From Grimontia indica (GTDB lineage Bacteria; Pseudomonadota; Gammaproteobacteria; Enterobacterales; Vibrionaceae): DNA of 64,000 bases. The position numbers and the translations under genes were made by a program. Positions 32,053-40,754 of the stretch are shown here, in pieces (the stretch's first letter is position 1; every line of letters begins with the position of its first letter). The stretch spans positions 55,618 to 119,617 of the forward strand of contig NZ_ANFM02000010.1 in NCBI RefSeq assembly GCF_000333895.2, given 5' to 3'. The notes beneath the pieces are model-generated. The model made no database searches. It had not been told where the DNA came from and saw only the letters and a list, made by a program, of their open reading frames with translations.

Positions 32053-32715
32053 ATGTTTACAGGAATTATCGAAGCGGTTGGTCATATCCAGAAAATCACC
32101 CCTAAAGGTGGTGACATTTCGCTGACCGTGGAATGTGGCAAGCTGGATCTGGCTGACGTGAAGCTGGGCGACAGCATCGCCACCAATGGTGTGTGTCTGA
32201 CCGTGGTCGAATTGACCGGAAAGGGTTATGTGGCGGACCTATCGGGTGAGACACTTAACCGTACTGCTTTTGCAACCTATAAAGCGGGCCAGAAAGTGAA
32301 CCTGGAAAAAGCCATGCTGCCTACAACGCGTTTTGGTGGTCATATGGTTTCCGGCCATGTCGACAGCGTGGCGACGGTTGTTTCACGCACTCAAACAGGG
32401 CGTGCGATTGAGTTTTGGCTCGAAGCACCAGCAGAGCTTGCCAAATACCTGGCCGAGAAAGGCTCGGTGACGATTGATGGTATCAGCTTGACGATCAATG
32501 CAGTGGATGGCAATCGATTCAAACTTACCATCGTTCCGCATACCGCTCTGGAAACGACGATCGAAGATTTCACTGTCGGATACCAAGTCAACATCGAAGT
32601 AGACGTGATTGCCCGCTACCTTGAACGATTAATGATGGGCGACCGTGCTGCGCAGCAAAGTGGTGCAGGCGGTTTGACCATGGCAAAGCTCGCTCAGTCG
32701 GGCTTTTTGAGATAA
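32053..32715 (+). CDS. ribE: Riboflavin synthase (alpha subunit)
   Basis: 220 residues built of two lumazine-binding repeats. The first starts MFTGIIEAVGHI and the second near residue 100 has GGHMVSGHVDSVATV. It dismutates two 6,7-dimethyl-8-ribityllumazine molecules into riboflavin and a pyrimidinedione that is recycled to RibH. In the operon between ribD and ribBX. The gene is called ribC or ribE depending on the species. Confidence 0.95.
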   Translation: MFTGIIEAVGHIQKITPKGGDISLTVECGKLDLADVKLGDSIATNGVCLTVVELTGKGYVADLSGETLNRTAFATYKAGQKVNLEKAMLPTTRFGGHMVSGHVDSVATVVSRTQTGRAIEFWLEAPAELAKYLAEKGSVTIDGISLTINAVDGNRFKLTIVPHTALETTIEDFTVGYQVNIEVDVIARYLERLMMGDRAAQQSGAGGLTMAKLAQSGFLR

Positions 32716-32751
32716 CAGAACCGGATTGCCGGTAAGAACAGGGACAGAACC

Positions 32752-33861
32752 ATGCCAATCAGCAGCGCAGCAGAGATTATTGAAGACATCCGTCAGGGCA
32801 GAATGGTTATCCTGATGGACGATGAAGATCGTGAAAACGAAGGCGACCTCATCATTGCAGCAGAGAAAATTACGCCGGAAGCCATCAACTTTATGGCGAC
32901 ATATGGCCGCGGTCTGATTTGTCTTACCATGACTAAAGATCGTTGCCAGCGCCTTGGTTTGCCTCTGATGGTCAGCGACAACAACGCGCAATTTTCGACT
33001 GCCTTTACCGTTTCTATTGAGGCAGCAGAGGGCGTGACAACGGGTATTTCTGCCGCTGATCGTGCACGTACGGTCGAAGCGGCGGTTGCACCGAATGCAG
33101 TTGCTGCAGATTTGGTTCAGCCGGGACATATCTTCCCGCTGATGGCTCAGGATGGTGGTGTACTGACCCGAGCGGGACACACTGAAGCAGGTTGTGATTT
33201 GGCGCGTCTTGCGGGTTTTTCTCCTGCAGGTGTTATCGTTGAAATACTCAATGAAGACGGCACCATGGCACGTCGTCCGGATCTGGAAAAATTCGGTGAG
33301 AAGCACGGTATCAAACTGGGTACCATCGCTGATCTGATTGAATACCGTAACAACAACGAAACCACCATAGAGCGCGTAGCTGAGTGTAAGCTGCCAACGG
33401 AATATGGTGAGTTTGACCTAATCACCTATCGCGACACCATCGACAGCCAGGTGCATTATGCCCTGCGTAAAGGAGAAGTGAGCAACCAGCCAACGCTGGT
33501 ACGCGTGCACCTCCAAGATACCTTTACCGATTTACTGCATTCTGACCGTTCTGCAGAGCGTAGCTGGTCACTCAGCGATGCAATGAAACGTATCAATGCT
33601 GATGGCGGTGTGCTTGTGATTCTCGGCAAAGAAGAGTCTTCTCAGTCCATCATTAACAAAGTGCGGACTTTTGAAGCTCAGGACAAAGGCGAGAAACCGG
33701 CAGCAGCCAAATGGCAGGGTACCAGTCGTCGTGTTGGTGTAGGCTCGCAAATTCTGGCGGACTTGGGTGTGACGGACATGCGTTTGTTGTCTTCAACCAA
33801 TAAACGTTACCATGCACTTTCAGGCTTTGGTCTGAAAGTGGTCGAGTATGTCGTTGACTAA
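32752..33861 (+). CDS. ribBX: 3,4-dihydroxy-2-butanone-4-phosphate synthase with degenerate GTP cyclohydrolase II-like domain (RibBX type)
   Basis: 369 residues. The N-terminal domain (about 1-205) is an intact DHBP synthase with [16 protein letters not shown] and [13 protein letters not shown]. The C-terminal domain (about 206-369) aligns by pattern with GTP cyclohydrolase II but has no cysteine after about residue 207. The zinc motif CxGD...CDC and the usual catalytic set are therefore absent and it cannot be a normal cyclohydrolase. This variant is known in proteobacteria as RibBX. A separate functional ribA is expected elsewhere in the genome. The frame is intact, so this is a family variant and not decay. 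Confidence 0.88.
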   Translation: MPISSAAEIIEDIRQGRMVILMDDEDRENEGDLIIAAEKITPEAINFMATYGRGLICLTMTKDRCQRLGLPLMVSDNNAQFSTAFTVSIEAAEGVTTGISAADRARTVEAAVAPNAVAADLVQPGHIFPLMAQDGGVLTRAGHTEAGCDLARLAGFSPAGVIVEILNEDGTMARRPDLEKFGEKHGIKLGTIADLIEYRNNNETTIERVAECKLPTEYGEFDLITYRDTIDSQVHYALRKGEVSNQPTLVRVHLQDTFTDLLHSDRSAERSWSLSDAMKRINADGGVLVILGKEESSQSIINKVRTFEAQDKGEKPAAAKWQGTSRRVGVGSQILADLGVTDMRLLSSTNKRYHALSGFGLKVVEYVVD

Positions 33862-33882
33862 ACTGAAACGACGCTGACAAAG

Positions 33883-33908
33883 AAAACGCAGCTTAAGCTG
33901 CGTTTTTT
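33883..33908 (+). terminator. Rho-independent terminator after ribBX
   Basis: Stem AAAACGCAGC / GCTGCGTTTT with a TTAA loop and a T-tract, 21 bp after the stop. It uncouples ribBX from ribH. Confidence 0.92.
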
Positions 33909-33936
33909 TATTCCGAAACAGGCTGGATTGGACGTA

Positions 33937-34097
33937 ATACCAATCGTAGTAAATATCTGCTCATCCTAGCTTGTTAAAATGCTCGATAACTGCATTGAAA
34001 AATTTGATTGTAGAATAACTGCTTATCGAAATTTTCGCCTTGTTCTCGAGCATTTTTCCTGCGCTATTTATGATCATCTACCTACTGTGATTGGTAT
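33937..34097. repeat. About 160-bp palindromic repeat element (second MITE-like family)
   Basis: The ends are inverted copies: ATACCAATC at 33937-33945 and GATTGGTAT at 34089-34097, with partial matching continuing inward for about 30 bp. The centre is a second imperfect palindrome from AAAATGCTCGATAAC to GTTCTCGAGCATTTT. There is no coding capacity. This looks like a non-autonomous, foldable repeat of the type scattered in Vibrionaceae intergenic regions, but no other copy is present in this window. It sits between the ribBX terminator and the ribH promoter. Confidence 0.7.
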
Positions 34098-34193
34098 AAA
34101 TTCCCAAGCGGCATAAGCGCTGGCGGCTTTGCTGAAAAGTGTGATAGAATCCCGCGGTTTCTCAATCCGGATAAATAAGTCATAGGAAGGCCC

Positions 34194-34664
34194 ATGAAGG
34201 TAATCGAAGGTGCATTCGCAGCACCAAATGCTCAAGTTGCTATCGTTATCTCCCGTTTCAACAGCTTTATTAACGAAAGCCTGCTGGATGGTGCTATTGA
34301 TGCGCTGAAGCGTCAGGGCCAAGTAAGTGAAGACAATATTACTGTAGTACGTTGCCCAGGCGCTTACGAGTTGCCGTTGGTGGCGCAACGTGTTGCAAAA
34401 AGCGGCCGTTACGACGCTATTATCGCGCTGGGATCAGTGATCCGAGGCGGTACGCCACACTTTGACTATGTGGCCGGAGAATGTAACAAAGGTCTGGCAC
34501 AGGTTGCGCTTGAGTTTGATACTCCTGTTGCATTCGGCGTGCTGACCGTAGACACCATTGAACAAGCCATCGAACGCGCGGGTACCAAGGCTGGTAATAA
34601 AGGGGCAGAGGCTGCACTAAGCGCGCTTGAAATGGTAAACGTACTGTCCCAAATCGAATCCTAA
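34194..34664 (+). CDS. ribH: 6,7-dimethyl-8-ribityllumazine synthase RibH
   Basis: 156 residues. The start [34 protein letters not shown], the phosphate-binding [10 protein letters not shown] and the catalytic His are conserved. It condenses the RibB and RibD products to lumazine, the substrate of riboflavin synthase. SD AGGAAGG precedes the ATG. It is followed 12 bp later by nusB, the standard ribH-nusB pair. Confidence 0.96.
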   Translation: MKVIEGAFAAPNAQVAIVISRFNSFINESLLDGAIDALKRQGQVSEDNITVVRCPGAYELPLVAQRVAKSGRYDAIIALGSVIRGGTPHFDYVAGECNKGLAQVALEFDTPVAFGVLTVDTIEQAIERAGTKAGNKGAEAALSALEMVNVLSQIES

Positions 34665-34676
34665 TCGGGGGTTACT

Positions 34677-35132
34677 GTGAAACCAGCCGCACGGCGCAAC
34701 GCGCGCCATTTTGCACTACAAGCAATCTACTCATGGCAACTAACGCAAGGCAACGTAGCTGATATCGAAGCTCAATTCCTTGCGGCAGACAACTATGAAG
34801 AAGAAGAGCATCAGGCGGAAGAACCACGTCTGCGCCAACCAGAAACTGACGTAGATTACTTCCGTGATCTACTGGCAGGTGTTGTTCTGAATTATCAGGA
34901 AATGGACAGCAAAATGCGTCCTTACCTGTCTCGTCCAATTCAGGATCTGGACGAAATGGAACACGCACTTCTTCGTCTGGCTATGTATGAACTGTGCAAA
35001 CGCGAAGACGTTCCTTACAAAGTAGTTATTAACGAAGCGATTGAGCTGGCGAAGCGTTTTGGCGCGGAAGACAGCCACAAATTCGTGAACGGTGTGCTGG
35101 ATAAAGCGGTACCGACGCTGCGTAAAAAGTAA
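34677..35132 (+). CDS. nusB: Transcription antitermination factor NusB
   Basis: 151 residues with a GTG start. All-helical protein with family marks [55 protein letters not shown] and [11 protein letters not shown]. NusB with NusE binds boxA in rRNA leaders. A terminator lies between nusB and thiL, so thiL expression depends on readthrough or another promoter. Confidence 0.96.
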   Translation: MKPAARRNARHFALQAIYSWQLTQGNVADIEAQFLAADNYEEEEHQAEEPRLRQPETDVDYFRDLLAGVVLNYQEMDSKMRPYLSRPIQDLDEMEHALLRLAMYELCKREDVPYKVVINEAIELAKRFGAEDSHKFVNGVLDKAVPTLRKK

Positions 35133-35149
35133 TATCGAGTTAAGACTTC

Positions 35150-35175
35150 AAAGGCCAGCGACGCTGGCCTTTTTC
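35150..35175 (+). terminator. Rho-independent terminator between nusB and thiL
   Basis: Stem AAAGGCCAGC / GCTGGCCTTT with a GAC loop and T-tract. The thiL SD follows only a few bases later, so readthrough here would couple thiL to ribH-nusB. Confidence 0.87.
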
Positions 35176-35189
35176 TTAGGAAAGGACTG

Positions 35190-36161
35190 ATGGCCGGTAA
35201 CGAATTCGACCTGATAAACCGTTACTTTAAATCGCAGCCAGTCACGCGCCGCGATGTGGACTTAGGCATAGGGGATGATGCAGCTATCATCACGGTGCCG
35301 GAAAACTGTCAACTGGTCGTCACGACCGATACACTGGTGGCAGGAACCCATTTTCTCCCTGATGCTGATCCCGTAAAAGTGGCGCACAAAGCGTTGGCTT
35401 CCAACTTAAGCGATCTCGCTGCCATGGGCGCTATGCCAGCATGGTGTTCTCTTGCTTTGACACTCCCTGAACCGAATGAAACTTGGCTTGCAGCCTTCTG
35501 TGGCGGTTTTTACAAGCTTGCTGAGTATTATCAAGTCCAATTGGTGGGTGGTGACACGACAAAAGGTCCCCTGAGTATTACGATGACTCTTCAAGGTTTT
35601 GTTCCTGCGGGTAAAGCCATTCGTCGTGATAGTGCGAAAGCCGGGGACTGGTTGTATGTGACGGGGAGCCTTGGCGACAGTGCTGCAGGTTTGGACGTTA
35701 TCTTGAATGGCAACGCGCCTAAGAATGACACCGAAAACACGCTGCTGAATCGCCACTATTATTCTGAGCCAAGAGTACTGGCTGGACAGGCTCTTCGTGA
35801 AATTGCGTCGTCTGCGTTGGATATCTCTGATGGTCTGGTGGCGGACCTTAAGCACATCCTGAAAGCCAGCGGTGTGTCCGCTGTTATCAATGCAGAAACC
35901 CTGCCTGTATCTGAAGAGTTAGTAGCGTTTGCAGGCGGTGAAGAAGCAGCAAGGAAAATCGCATTGACCAGTGGCGAAGAGTACGAGCTTTGTTTTACTG
36001 TACCTGAGAGTCACCGTGGTGCGGTGGATGCGGCTTTTGCGCATACCAACACCGCAGTGACCTGTATCGGTCAGGTTCGCCATGGTGAAGGTATAACCGT
36101 GCAATGGCAGGGAAAGCCTGTCGATTGGTCCCTGGGCGGCTGGGATCATTTCTCCGAGTGA
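35190..36161 (+). CDS. thiL: Thiamine-monophosphate kinase ThiL
   Basis: 323 residues, AIRS/PurM-like fold. It phosphorylates thiamine monophosphate to thiamine diphosphate. The motifs GIGDDAAII, TTDTLVAGTHF, KALASNLSDLAAMGA and SSALDISDGLVADL are clear. SD AGGAAAGG precedes the ATG. pgpA begins 3 bp after the stop, in the usual thiL-pgpA pair. Confidence 0.95.
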   Translation: MAGNEFDLINRYFKSQPVTRRDVDLGIGDDAAIITVPENCQLVVTTDTLVAGTHFLPDADPVKVAHKALASNLSDLAAMGAMPAWCSLALTLPEPNETWLAAFCGGFYKLAEYYQVQLVGGDTTKGPLSITMTLQGFVPAGKAIRRDSAKAGDWLYVTGSLGDSAAGLDVILNGNAPKNDTENTLLNRHYYSEPRVLAGQALREIASSALDISDGLVADLKHILKASGVSAVINAETLPVSEELVAFAGGEEAARKIALTSGEEYELCFTVPESHRGAVDAAFAHTNTAVTCIGQVRHGEGITVQWQGKPVDWSLGGWDHFSE

Positions 36162-36164
36162 TGT

Positions 36165-36650
36165 ATGGATAATCCAATTAGTAAAATTCGTCTTTCGAAT
36201 CCTGTTCATCTTTTGGCAACAGGCTTTGGCTCCGGCCTTTCTCCCATAGTACCCGGCACCATGGGCACCTTGGCTGCGGTGCCGTTTTATTATTTACTTG
36301 TGAGCTTGTCTCCTATCGCATTGGCAATCGCTATTGTGTTGGGTTCGTTGGCAGGGATTTACCTTTGCGAACGTACCTCCAGCGATATGGGCGTACACGA
36401 CCATGGCAGTATTGTCTGGGATGAGTTTGTCGGCTTTTGGATCACCATGTTCCTTGTCCCTGTGACTGATTGGCAGGTTGTGCTGGCTGGATTTATCATT
36501 TTCCGTTTCTTTGACATGGTCAAACCCTGGCCTATCAGCTGGCTGGACAAGCAAGTTCATGGCGGCTTTGGCATTATGCTGGATGATGTAGTCGCTGGCC
36601 TGATGTCGATGGTAACGCTTTGGGCAGGTTATACCTTCTTGTTTAACTGA
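36165..36650 (+). CDS. pgpA: Phosphatidylglycerophosphatase A
   Basis: 161 residues with about four membrane helices. It removes phosphate from phosphatidylglycerol phosphate. Family motifs: GFGSGLSPIVPGTMGTLAAVPFY, IVWDEFVGFW, FRFFDMVKPWPI and GGFGIMLDDVVAG with acidic residues that bind Mg2+. Three bases separate it from thiL, so translation is probably coupled. Confidence 0.94.
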   Translation: MDNPISKIRLSNPVHLLATGFGSGLSPIVPGTMGTLAAVPFYYLLVSLSPIALAIAIVLGSLAGIYLCERTSSDMGVHDHGSIVWDEFVGFWITMFLVPVTDWQVVLAGFIIFRFFDMVKPWPISWLDKQVHGGFGIMLDDVVAGLMSMVTLWAGYTFLFN

Positions 36651-36678
36651 CAGGATTGAAAGCTTTTCGAGACTGGAA

Positions 36679-39606
36679 TCAATCGCTCTCACTATGGTTG
36701 AGGTACTGACGAAGCCGCTCAATTCGCGAGCGGTTTTGAGCCATTGTTTCAACCGCAGGGCGGAGCGCGTCGTTCAATGTTGGCACTTCACACCAACTTG
36801 GATCGGGGTGCCAGTTATCTACCCAGCCAATTACCTCTTCCCTGATCATAGGTTTGGCAATGCCGAACCCTTGCCCAAGATCGCAGCCCAGCCAGACTAG
36901 CATCTGAGCCTGCTCTTTCGTTTCCACCCCTTCTGCCAGCACTTCGCGGTTGAAGGTGTTCGCCAGTGATATCACACCTTCCAAAATGGCTAAATCATCA
37001 GGGTCTATCAGCATATCCCGGATAAAACTTCTGTCTATTTTGAGTGTCTGTGCGGGCAGCTGTTTCAGATAGGTAAGGGAGGCGTAGCCTGTACCAAAGT
37101 CATCTATTGCAAATGCGACGCCGAGCTTCCGGCACTGGCAAATGACTTCAGAAACGGCTTCAAAATCTTCAAATGCGCTAGTCTCTAAGATCTCCAACTC
37201 TAACTGCTCGGCCTTGATTTGAGGATAGCGGGCAAGTCGTAAACGGAGATGATGAATGAAGTCTTTTTGCAGTAGATGGTGGGGGGCGAGGTTGACGCTC
37301 ACCGTGGTACTCAGTCCGTTTTCCTGCCAGTAAACCAACTCAGCCAGAGCTGTATCAATCACCCAGTTGCCGACATCGATAATCAAGGCAAGGTTCTCGA
37401 TTTGAGGAATGAACTCAATTGGGGTGAGCTCGCCCTTGCTCGGGTGCAGCCAACGGATCAAAGCTTCAAAGCCAATCAACTCACCGGTTCGGAGGTTTAC
37501 CTTGGGTTGATATCGGAGAAAGAGTTCGCCGTTTTCAATGGCATTGGTGATCTGGCTGAGTTTCTCGTTCTGACTTTTCAGGCTTTTCTCTAAATCAGCA
37601 TCAAAGAAGTGGTAACGCCGTTTGCCTTTGAGCTTGGCCTGATACATCGCGTAGTCAGCCTGTCTCAACAGTTTGTCTGAGTTCACATCCTCGGACTGCG
37701 GATAGGTGGTGATACCAAAGCTCGCCGATACCTGAACCAAGTTGCCATTGACCTCCATCGGTTCTGAAGTGGCGGCCAAGAGGCGGGGGAGCAGGGGCTG
37801 ACAGCACTCTGGCGACTGTAGATCAGCTAAGACGGCGACAAACTCATCACCACCAATCCGGGCGATGGTGTCGCTGTCCCTGAGGACATTTTTCATCCGA
37901 ATGGCGAGTTGCTGAAGTAAAAGGTCTCCCACTTCATGACCATAGGTATCATTGACGGGTTTGAAGCCATCAAGGTCGAGGAAAATGACAGCGATGAATT
38001 GCTTGTGGCGCTTGGCCTGCTTCATGGCATGTTTCAGTCGGTCCCCCAAAAGCAGACGGTTAGGCAGTTCGGTTAGCTGGTCGAAATGCGCAATCTTCTC
38101 CAGTTTGTGTTCGTGTTCCTTGTAGGCTGTGATGTCAGAAAAGACAGCGACATAGTTGATTGGGTTCCCCAGTTCATCTGTCACCGCGCTGATGGTAAGA
38201 AGTTCTGGATACATTTCGCCATCTTTGCGTCGGTTCCAAATTTCACCACTCCAGTGCCCCTTTTTCTCAAGTGAGCGCCACATATCCTTGTAGAACTTTC
38301 CATCCTGCTTGCCCGATTGCAAAACGCTCGGGTTTTTACCCTTCACTTCGCCCAGTGAATAACCTGTGATGCGGCAAAACGCTTCGTTCACTTCAATAAT
38401 TCGGGTTTGGCTGTCGGCTATGATGATACCTTCTCGGGCATGGGTGAAGACTTTGGCGGCCAGTTTCAGGTTTTCTTCGGCTTTCTTATGGGCAGTAATA
38501 TCCTGATGGGTTCCGAGCACTTTGAGGGGGCGACCTTGGTCATCCCATTCCACAATTTTCCCTCTGGCCAATACGTGGACCCATTGCCCTGAAAAATGCC
38601 TGAGGCGGATATCGCAGTCGTAATAGTCTTGCTCCCGAGCAAAAAGCTTGGCGAGTTGTTGCTCAGAAAGTATTTTGTCTTCAGGGTGGATGAAGTGTTT
38701 CCAGTCCTGATTCGGAGGGCCATTGAGTGCCTCTAAATCCCAGCCCAAAATATCTGACCATGCGCCGTTATAGGTAATATATCCGCTGACCACATCCCAT
38801 TCCCAAGTGCCCGTTCGGGTACCTTCAATCACGTTTTGGAGTCGTGAATGCTCCAGACTCAGCGAGTTATGGGAGTGGCGGATGAGGCTTATCATATTGT
38901 TCATGGTGGTGCTAAGGGAGGAGAGCTCTTTGTTCGCGAAGTCAGGAATATGCGCGACGGGAATACCACTCATATCACGGGTGCTGATGGCTTCCGCGAT
39001 GTCTTCGAGTGGTTTGACGAAAAAGCGGTTAGAGAAGTACAGCAGAAGACTGATGAGAACCGTACCTGCAACGATGGAGGAGGCAACTGTTTGCCGCAGT
39101 TGTTGCGTCAGGTTCTTTCTCAGTTGCTCATCAGACATGTGGATCACGATATTGCCAAGCATTTCTCCTTCTTTAGTGAGAATGGGGGCAGAGCGTGAAA
39201 ACATGGTGTTTTCTAAAAGCTTACTGTGCAAAGGAATATCGTCGTTATAGGTAACGAGTTCTCCTTTCTCATTGCGAATATAGCCATAAACGTATTCGGT
39301 TTGGCCGAGAATGTTCGCCATTGCTCTGTCATGAACCAATACCGCAAAGAGGTCATGAAGACGGGCTTCAGCACGAATGAGGTTGCTGTATTCATTCGGG
39401 GCGTAGGACTCCACAAAAGGGGCAATGGTTTCGGTGAGACGCTCTGTACTTTCTTGTACCTTTTCTTCCATGTAGGCGACGGTTTCACGTCGCTGATCGA
39501 GATAAACCAGCACCGAGGATAAAGAGAAAACGGCGATCACGGCGACACAGATAGCGATCGCCAGGTGAGTAAACAGTGAACCTTTACGAGAAGGTTTATC
39601 CGTCAT
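36679..39606 (-). CDS. Membrane sensor with HAMP-PAS-PAS-GGDEF-EAL domains (c-di-GMP turnover)
   Basis: 975 residues. Membrane segments at about 13-35 and 173-195 bracket a periplasmic sensor region of about 137 residues. Then HAMP (about 195-247), two PAS domains (about 255-372 and 382-495), GGDEF (about 505-670, intact GGDEF at 585-589 with an upstream RDSD-type I-site) and EAL (about 684-925, EAL at 714-716, DDFGTG at 835-840, LKIDRSF, AEGVET). Both catalytic domains keep their key residues, so it could make or degrade c-di-GMP; the direction is not predictable. The start codon overlaps the stop of the upstream periplasmic binding protein (ATGA), so the two are translationally coupled. The EAL domain is followed by a tail of about 50 residues. 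The gene is convergent with pgpA. Confidence 0.92.
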   Translation of the reverse strand: MTDKPSRKGSLFTHLAIAICVAVIAVFSLSSVLVYLDQRRETVAYMEEKVQESTERLTETIAPFVESYAPNEYSNLIRAEARLHDLFAVLVHDRAMANILGQTEYVYGYIRNEKGELVTYNDDIPLHSKLLENTMFSRSAPILTKEGEMLGNIVIHMSDEQLRKNLTQQLRQTVASSIVAGTVLISLLLYFSNRFFVKPLEDIAEAISTRDMSGIPVAHIPDFANKELSSLSTTMNNMISLIRHSHNSLSLEHSRLQNVIEGTRTGTWEWDVVSGYITYNGAWSDILGWDLEALNGPPNQDWKHFIHPEDKILSEQQLAKLFAREQDYYDCDIRLRHFSGQWVHVLARGKIVEWDDQGRPLKVLGTHQDITAHKKAEENLKLAAKVFTHAREGIIIADSQTRIIEVNEAFCRITGYSLGEVKGKNPSVLQSGKQDGKFYKDMWRSLEKKGHWSGEIWNRRKDGEMYPELLTISAVTDELGNPINYVAVFSDITAYKEHEHKLEKIAHFDQLTELPNRLLLGDRLKHAMKQAKRHKQFIAVIFLDLDGFKPVNDTYGHEVGDLLLQQLAIRMKNVLRDSDTIARIGGDEFVAVLADLQSPECCQPLLPRLLAATSEPMEVNGNLVQVSASFGITTYPQSEDVNSDKLLRQADYAMYQAKLKGKRRYHFFDADLEKSLKSQNEKLSQITNAIENGELFLRYQPKVNLRTGELIGFEALIRWLHPSKGELTPIEFIPQIENLALIIDVGNWVIDTALAELVYWQENGLSTTVSVNLAPHHLLQKDFIHHLRLRLARYPQIKAEQLELEILETSAFEDFEAVSEVICQCRKLGVAFAIDDFGTGYASLTYLKQLPAQTLKIDRSFIRDMLIDPDDLAILEGVISLANTFNREVLAEGVETKEQAQMLVWLGCDLGQGFGIAKPMIREEVIGWVDNWHPDPSWCEVPTLNDALRPAVETMAQNRSRIERLRQYLNHSESD

Positions 39607-40571
39607 CGACTGTCTTCCATTCCCAGGACGTTTCGCCTGATTTGCGGCATCAGAGAATCAACATTGGTTTCTGATACAGCTAACACGGGCAAAGAAATGG
39701 TCTTCTTAACCGGTTTTCCCTGAAGGTGCTTTTGAAGTGTAGAGATGGCCATCTCACCCATCAGAAAAGGCTGTTGCATACCAGCACCGACTAGCTTTCC
39801 GTTTTCGAGCATGGCGGGGAATTCTGGCTCAGCATCAAAGCAGAGCAATAGGATTTCGCCTTTCTTGCCTGCATCCCTGATGGCATCCAGTGCTGCCTGA
39901 TAGCGATCTGAACCTTGTAACCACAGCCCTTTAAGGTCGGGATTGGCTTCAATAAGGGCAATCGCATGATCGTAGGTTTCTTGATATGAGAAGTCGACTT
40001 GCTGTTTGAGACCTGCCGGCTGGTAACCTTTTTCGTCGATGGCGCGGAGGAATCCTTGGGTTCTTGCCCGGCCATTCTCGCGTTTTTGTGGAATCGAGAT
40101 GATGCCAACTGTGGCGTCTTTCCAGCCCCGCGCGCTGAATGCTTCTGACAGGATCAATCCCAAATCATAAGCGCCAGTGAAGTTATCCGAGGCGATGTAA
40201 CTGATGTAATCGCCATCATCGGCTCCAATATCAGCAATCACCACGGGAACACCAGCTTTTTTCGCGAGTTTTAGAATAGTCACCGCACTTGAGGAATTGG
40301 TCGGGGAGATGATGAGCCCACTAATCCCTGATTTCAGCGCCTTCATCGTGTTTTGCAGTTCTTGTTGTTTGCTGTTTTTCGCCGAGTAAACATCAACCTC
40401 AAACCCCAACTCTTCCCCACGATGCTCTATGCCACGTTTTAAAATGTCCCAAAAAGGGATCCGCGCGTCGGACACCAGATAGGCAACGCGGGGTGTGTTT
40501 TCACTTGCTGAACCAGGAAAGATAAAAAAGCCCAGACAAAAGCCGAGAATGAGTAAATAGGTTCTTTTCAT
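39603..40571 (-). CDS. Periplasmic sugar-binding-type protein (Peripla_BP_4), likely sensor partner of the GGDEF-EAL protein
   Basis: 322 residues from the ATG at 40571. The frame is open to a TTG 16 codons earlier, but the ATG begins the signal peptide MKRTYLLILGFCLGFF. The mature protein is a two-lobed type I periplasmic binding protein of the RbsB/LuxP kind: VAYLVSDARIPFWDILKRGIEHRGEELGFEVDVYSA, ISGLIISPTNSSSAVTILKLAKKAGVPVVIADI, GLWLQGSDRYQAALDAIRDAGKKGEI and GAGMQQPFLMGEMAI. No ABC permease or ATPase lies nearby. The gene overlaps the next one by four bases, so a signalling role is likely, with the ligand passed to the membrane GGDEF-EAL sensor, by analogy to LuxP-LuxQ and NspS-MbaA. The ligand is unknown. 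Confidence 0.87.
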   Translation of the reverse strand: MKRTYLLILGFCLGFFIFPGSASENTPRVAYLVSDARIPFWDILKRGIEHRGEELGFEVDVYSAKNSKQQELQNTMKALKSGISGLIISPTNSSSAVTILKLAKKAGVPVVIADIGADDGDYISYIASDNFTGAYDLGLILSEAFSARGWKDATVGIISIPQKRENGRARTQGFLRAIDEKGYQPAGLKQQVDFSYQETYDHAIALIEANPDLKGLWLQGSDRYQAALDAIRDAGKKGEILLLCFDAEPEFPAMLENGKLVGAGMQQPFLMGEMAISTLQKHLQGKPVKKTISLPVLAVSETNVDSLMPQIRRNVLGMEDSR

Positions 40572-40696
40572 TTCCTTACCGCCATGACAGTAACCAATTG
40601 ATATAACAGTTTTAAGCAACCCAATAAGCGTAGTCTCAAATATGAGAAGTTGCGTGTTTTCGTTGGTGAATGTGAGCGGTGTGAAACTTAGAAAAG

Positions 40697-40721
40697 AAAA
40701 CGGCGCTGAAAGCGCCGTTTT
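40697..40721 (-). terminator. Terminator hairpin downstream of dxs
   Basis: Stem AAAACGGCGCT / AGCGCCGTTTT with a three-base loop. On the minus strand it is followed by a T-rich stretch, 34 bp after the dxs stop. Confidence 0.85.
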
Positions 40722-40754
40722 GATGAGAATAACGAGGGTCTATTGGTCTTGCAG

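Noticed and set aside
32629..33306. 225-residue open frame antisense to ribE/ribBX
   Set aside because: Lies opposite two conserved riboflavin genes; the amino acid composition is that of a reverse-strand shadow.
32752..33861. ribBX as a decaying pseudogene
   Set aside because: The frame is complete, the first domain keeps all motifs, and loss of the cyclohydrolase cysteines is a known family variant.
33909..34193. FMN riboswitch upstream of ribH
   Set aside because: The conserved RFN core could not be found; the space is taken by a palindromic repeat element.
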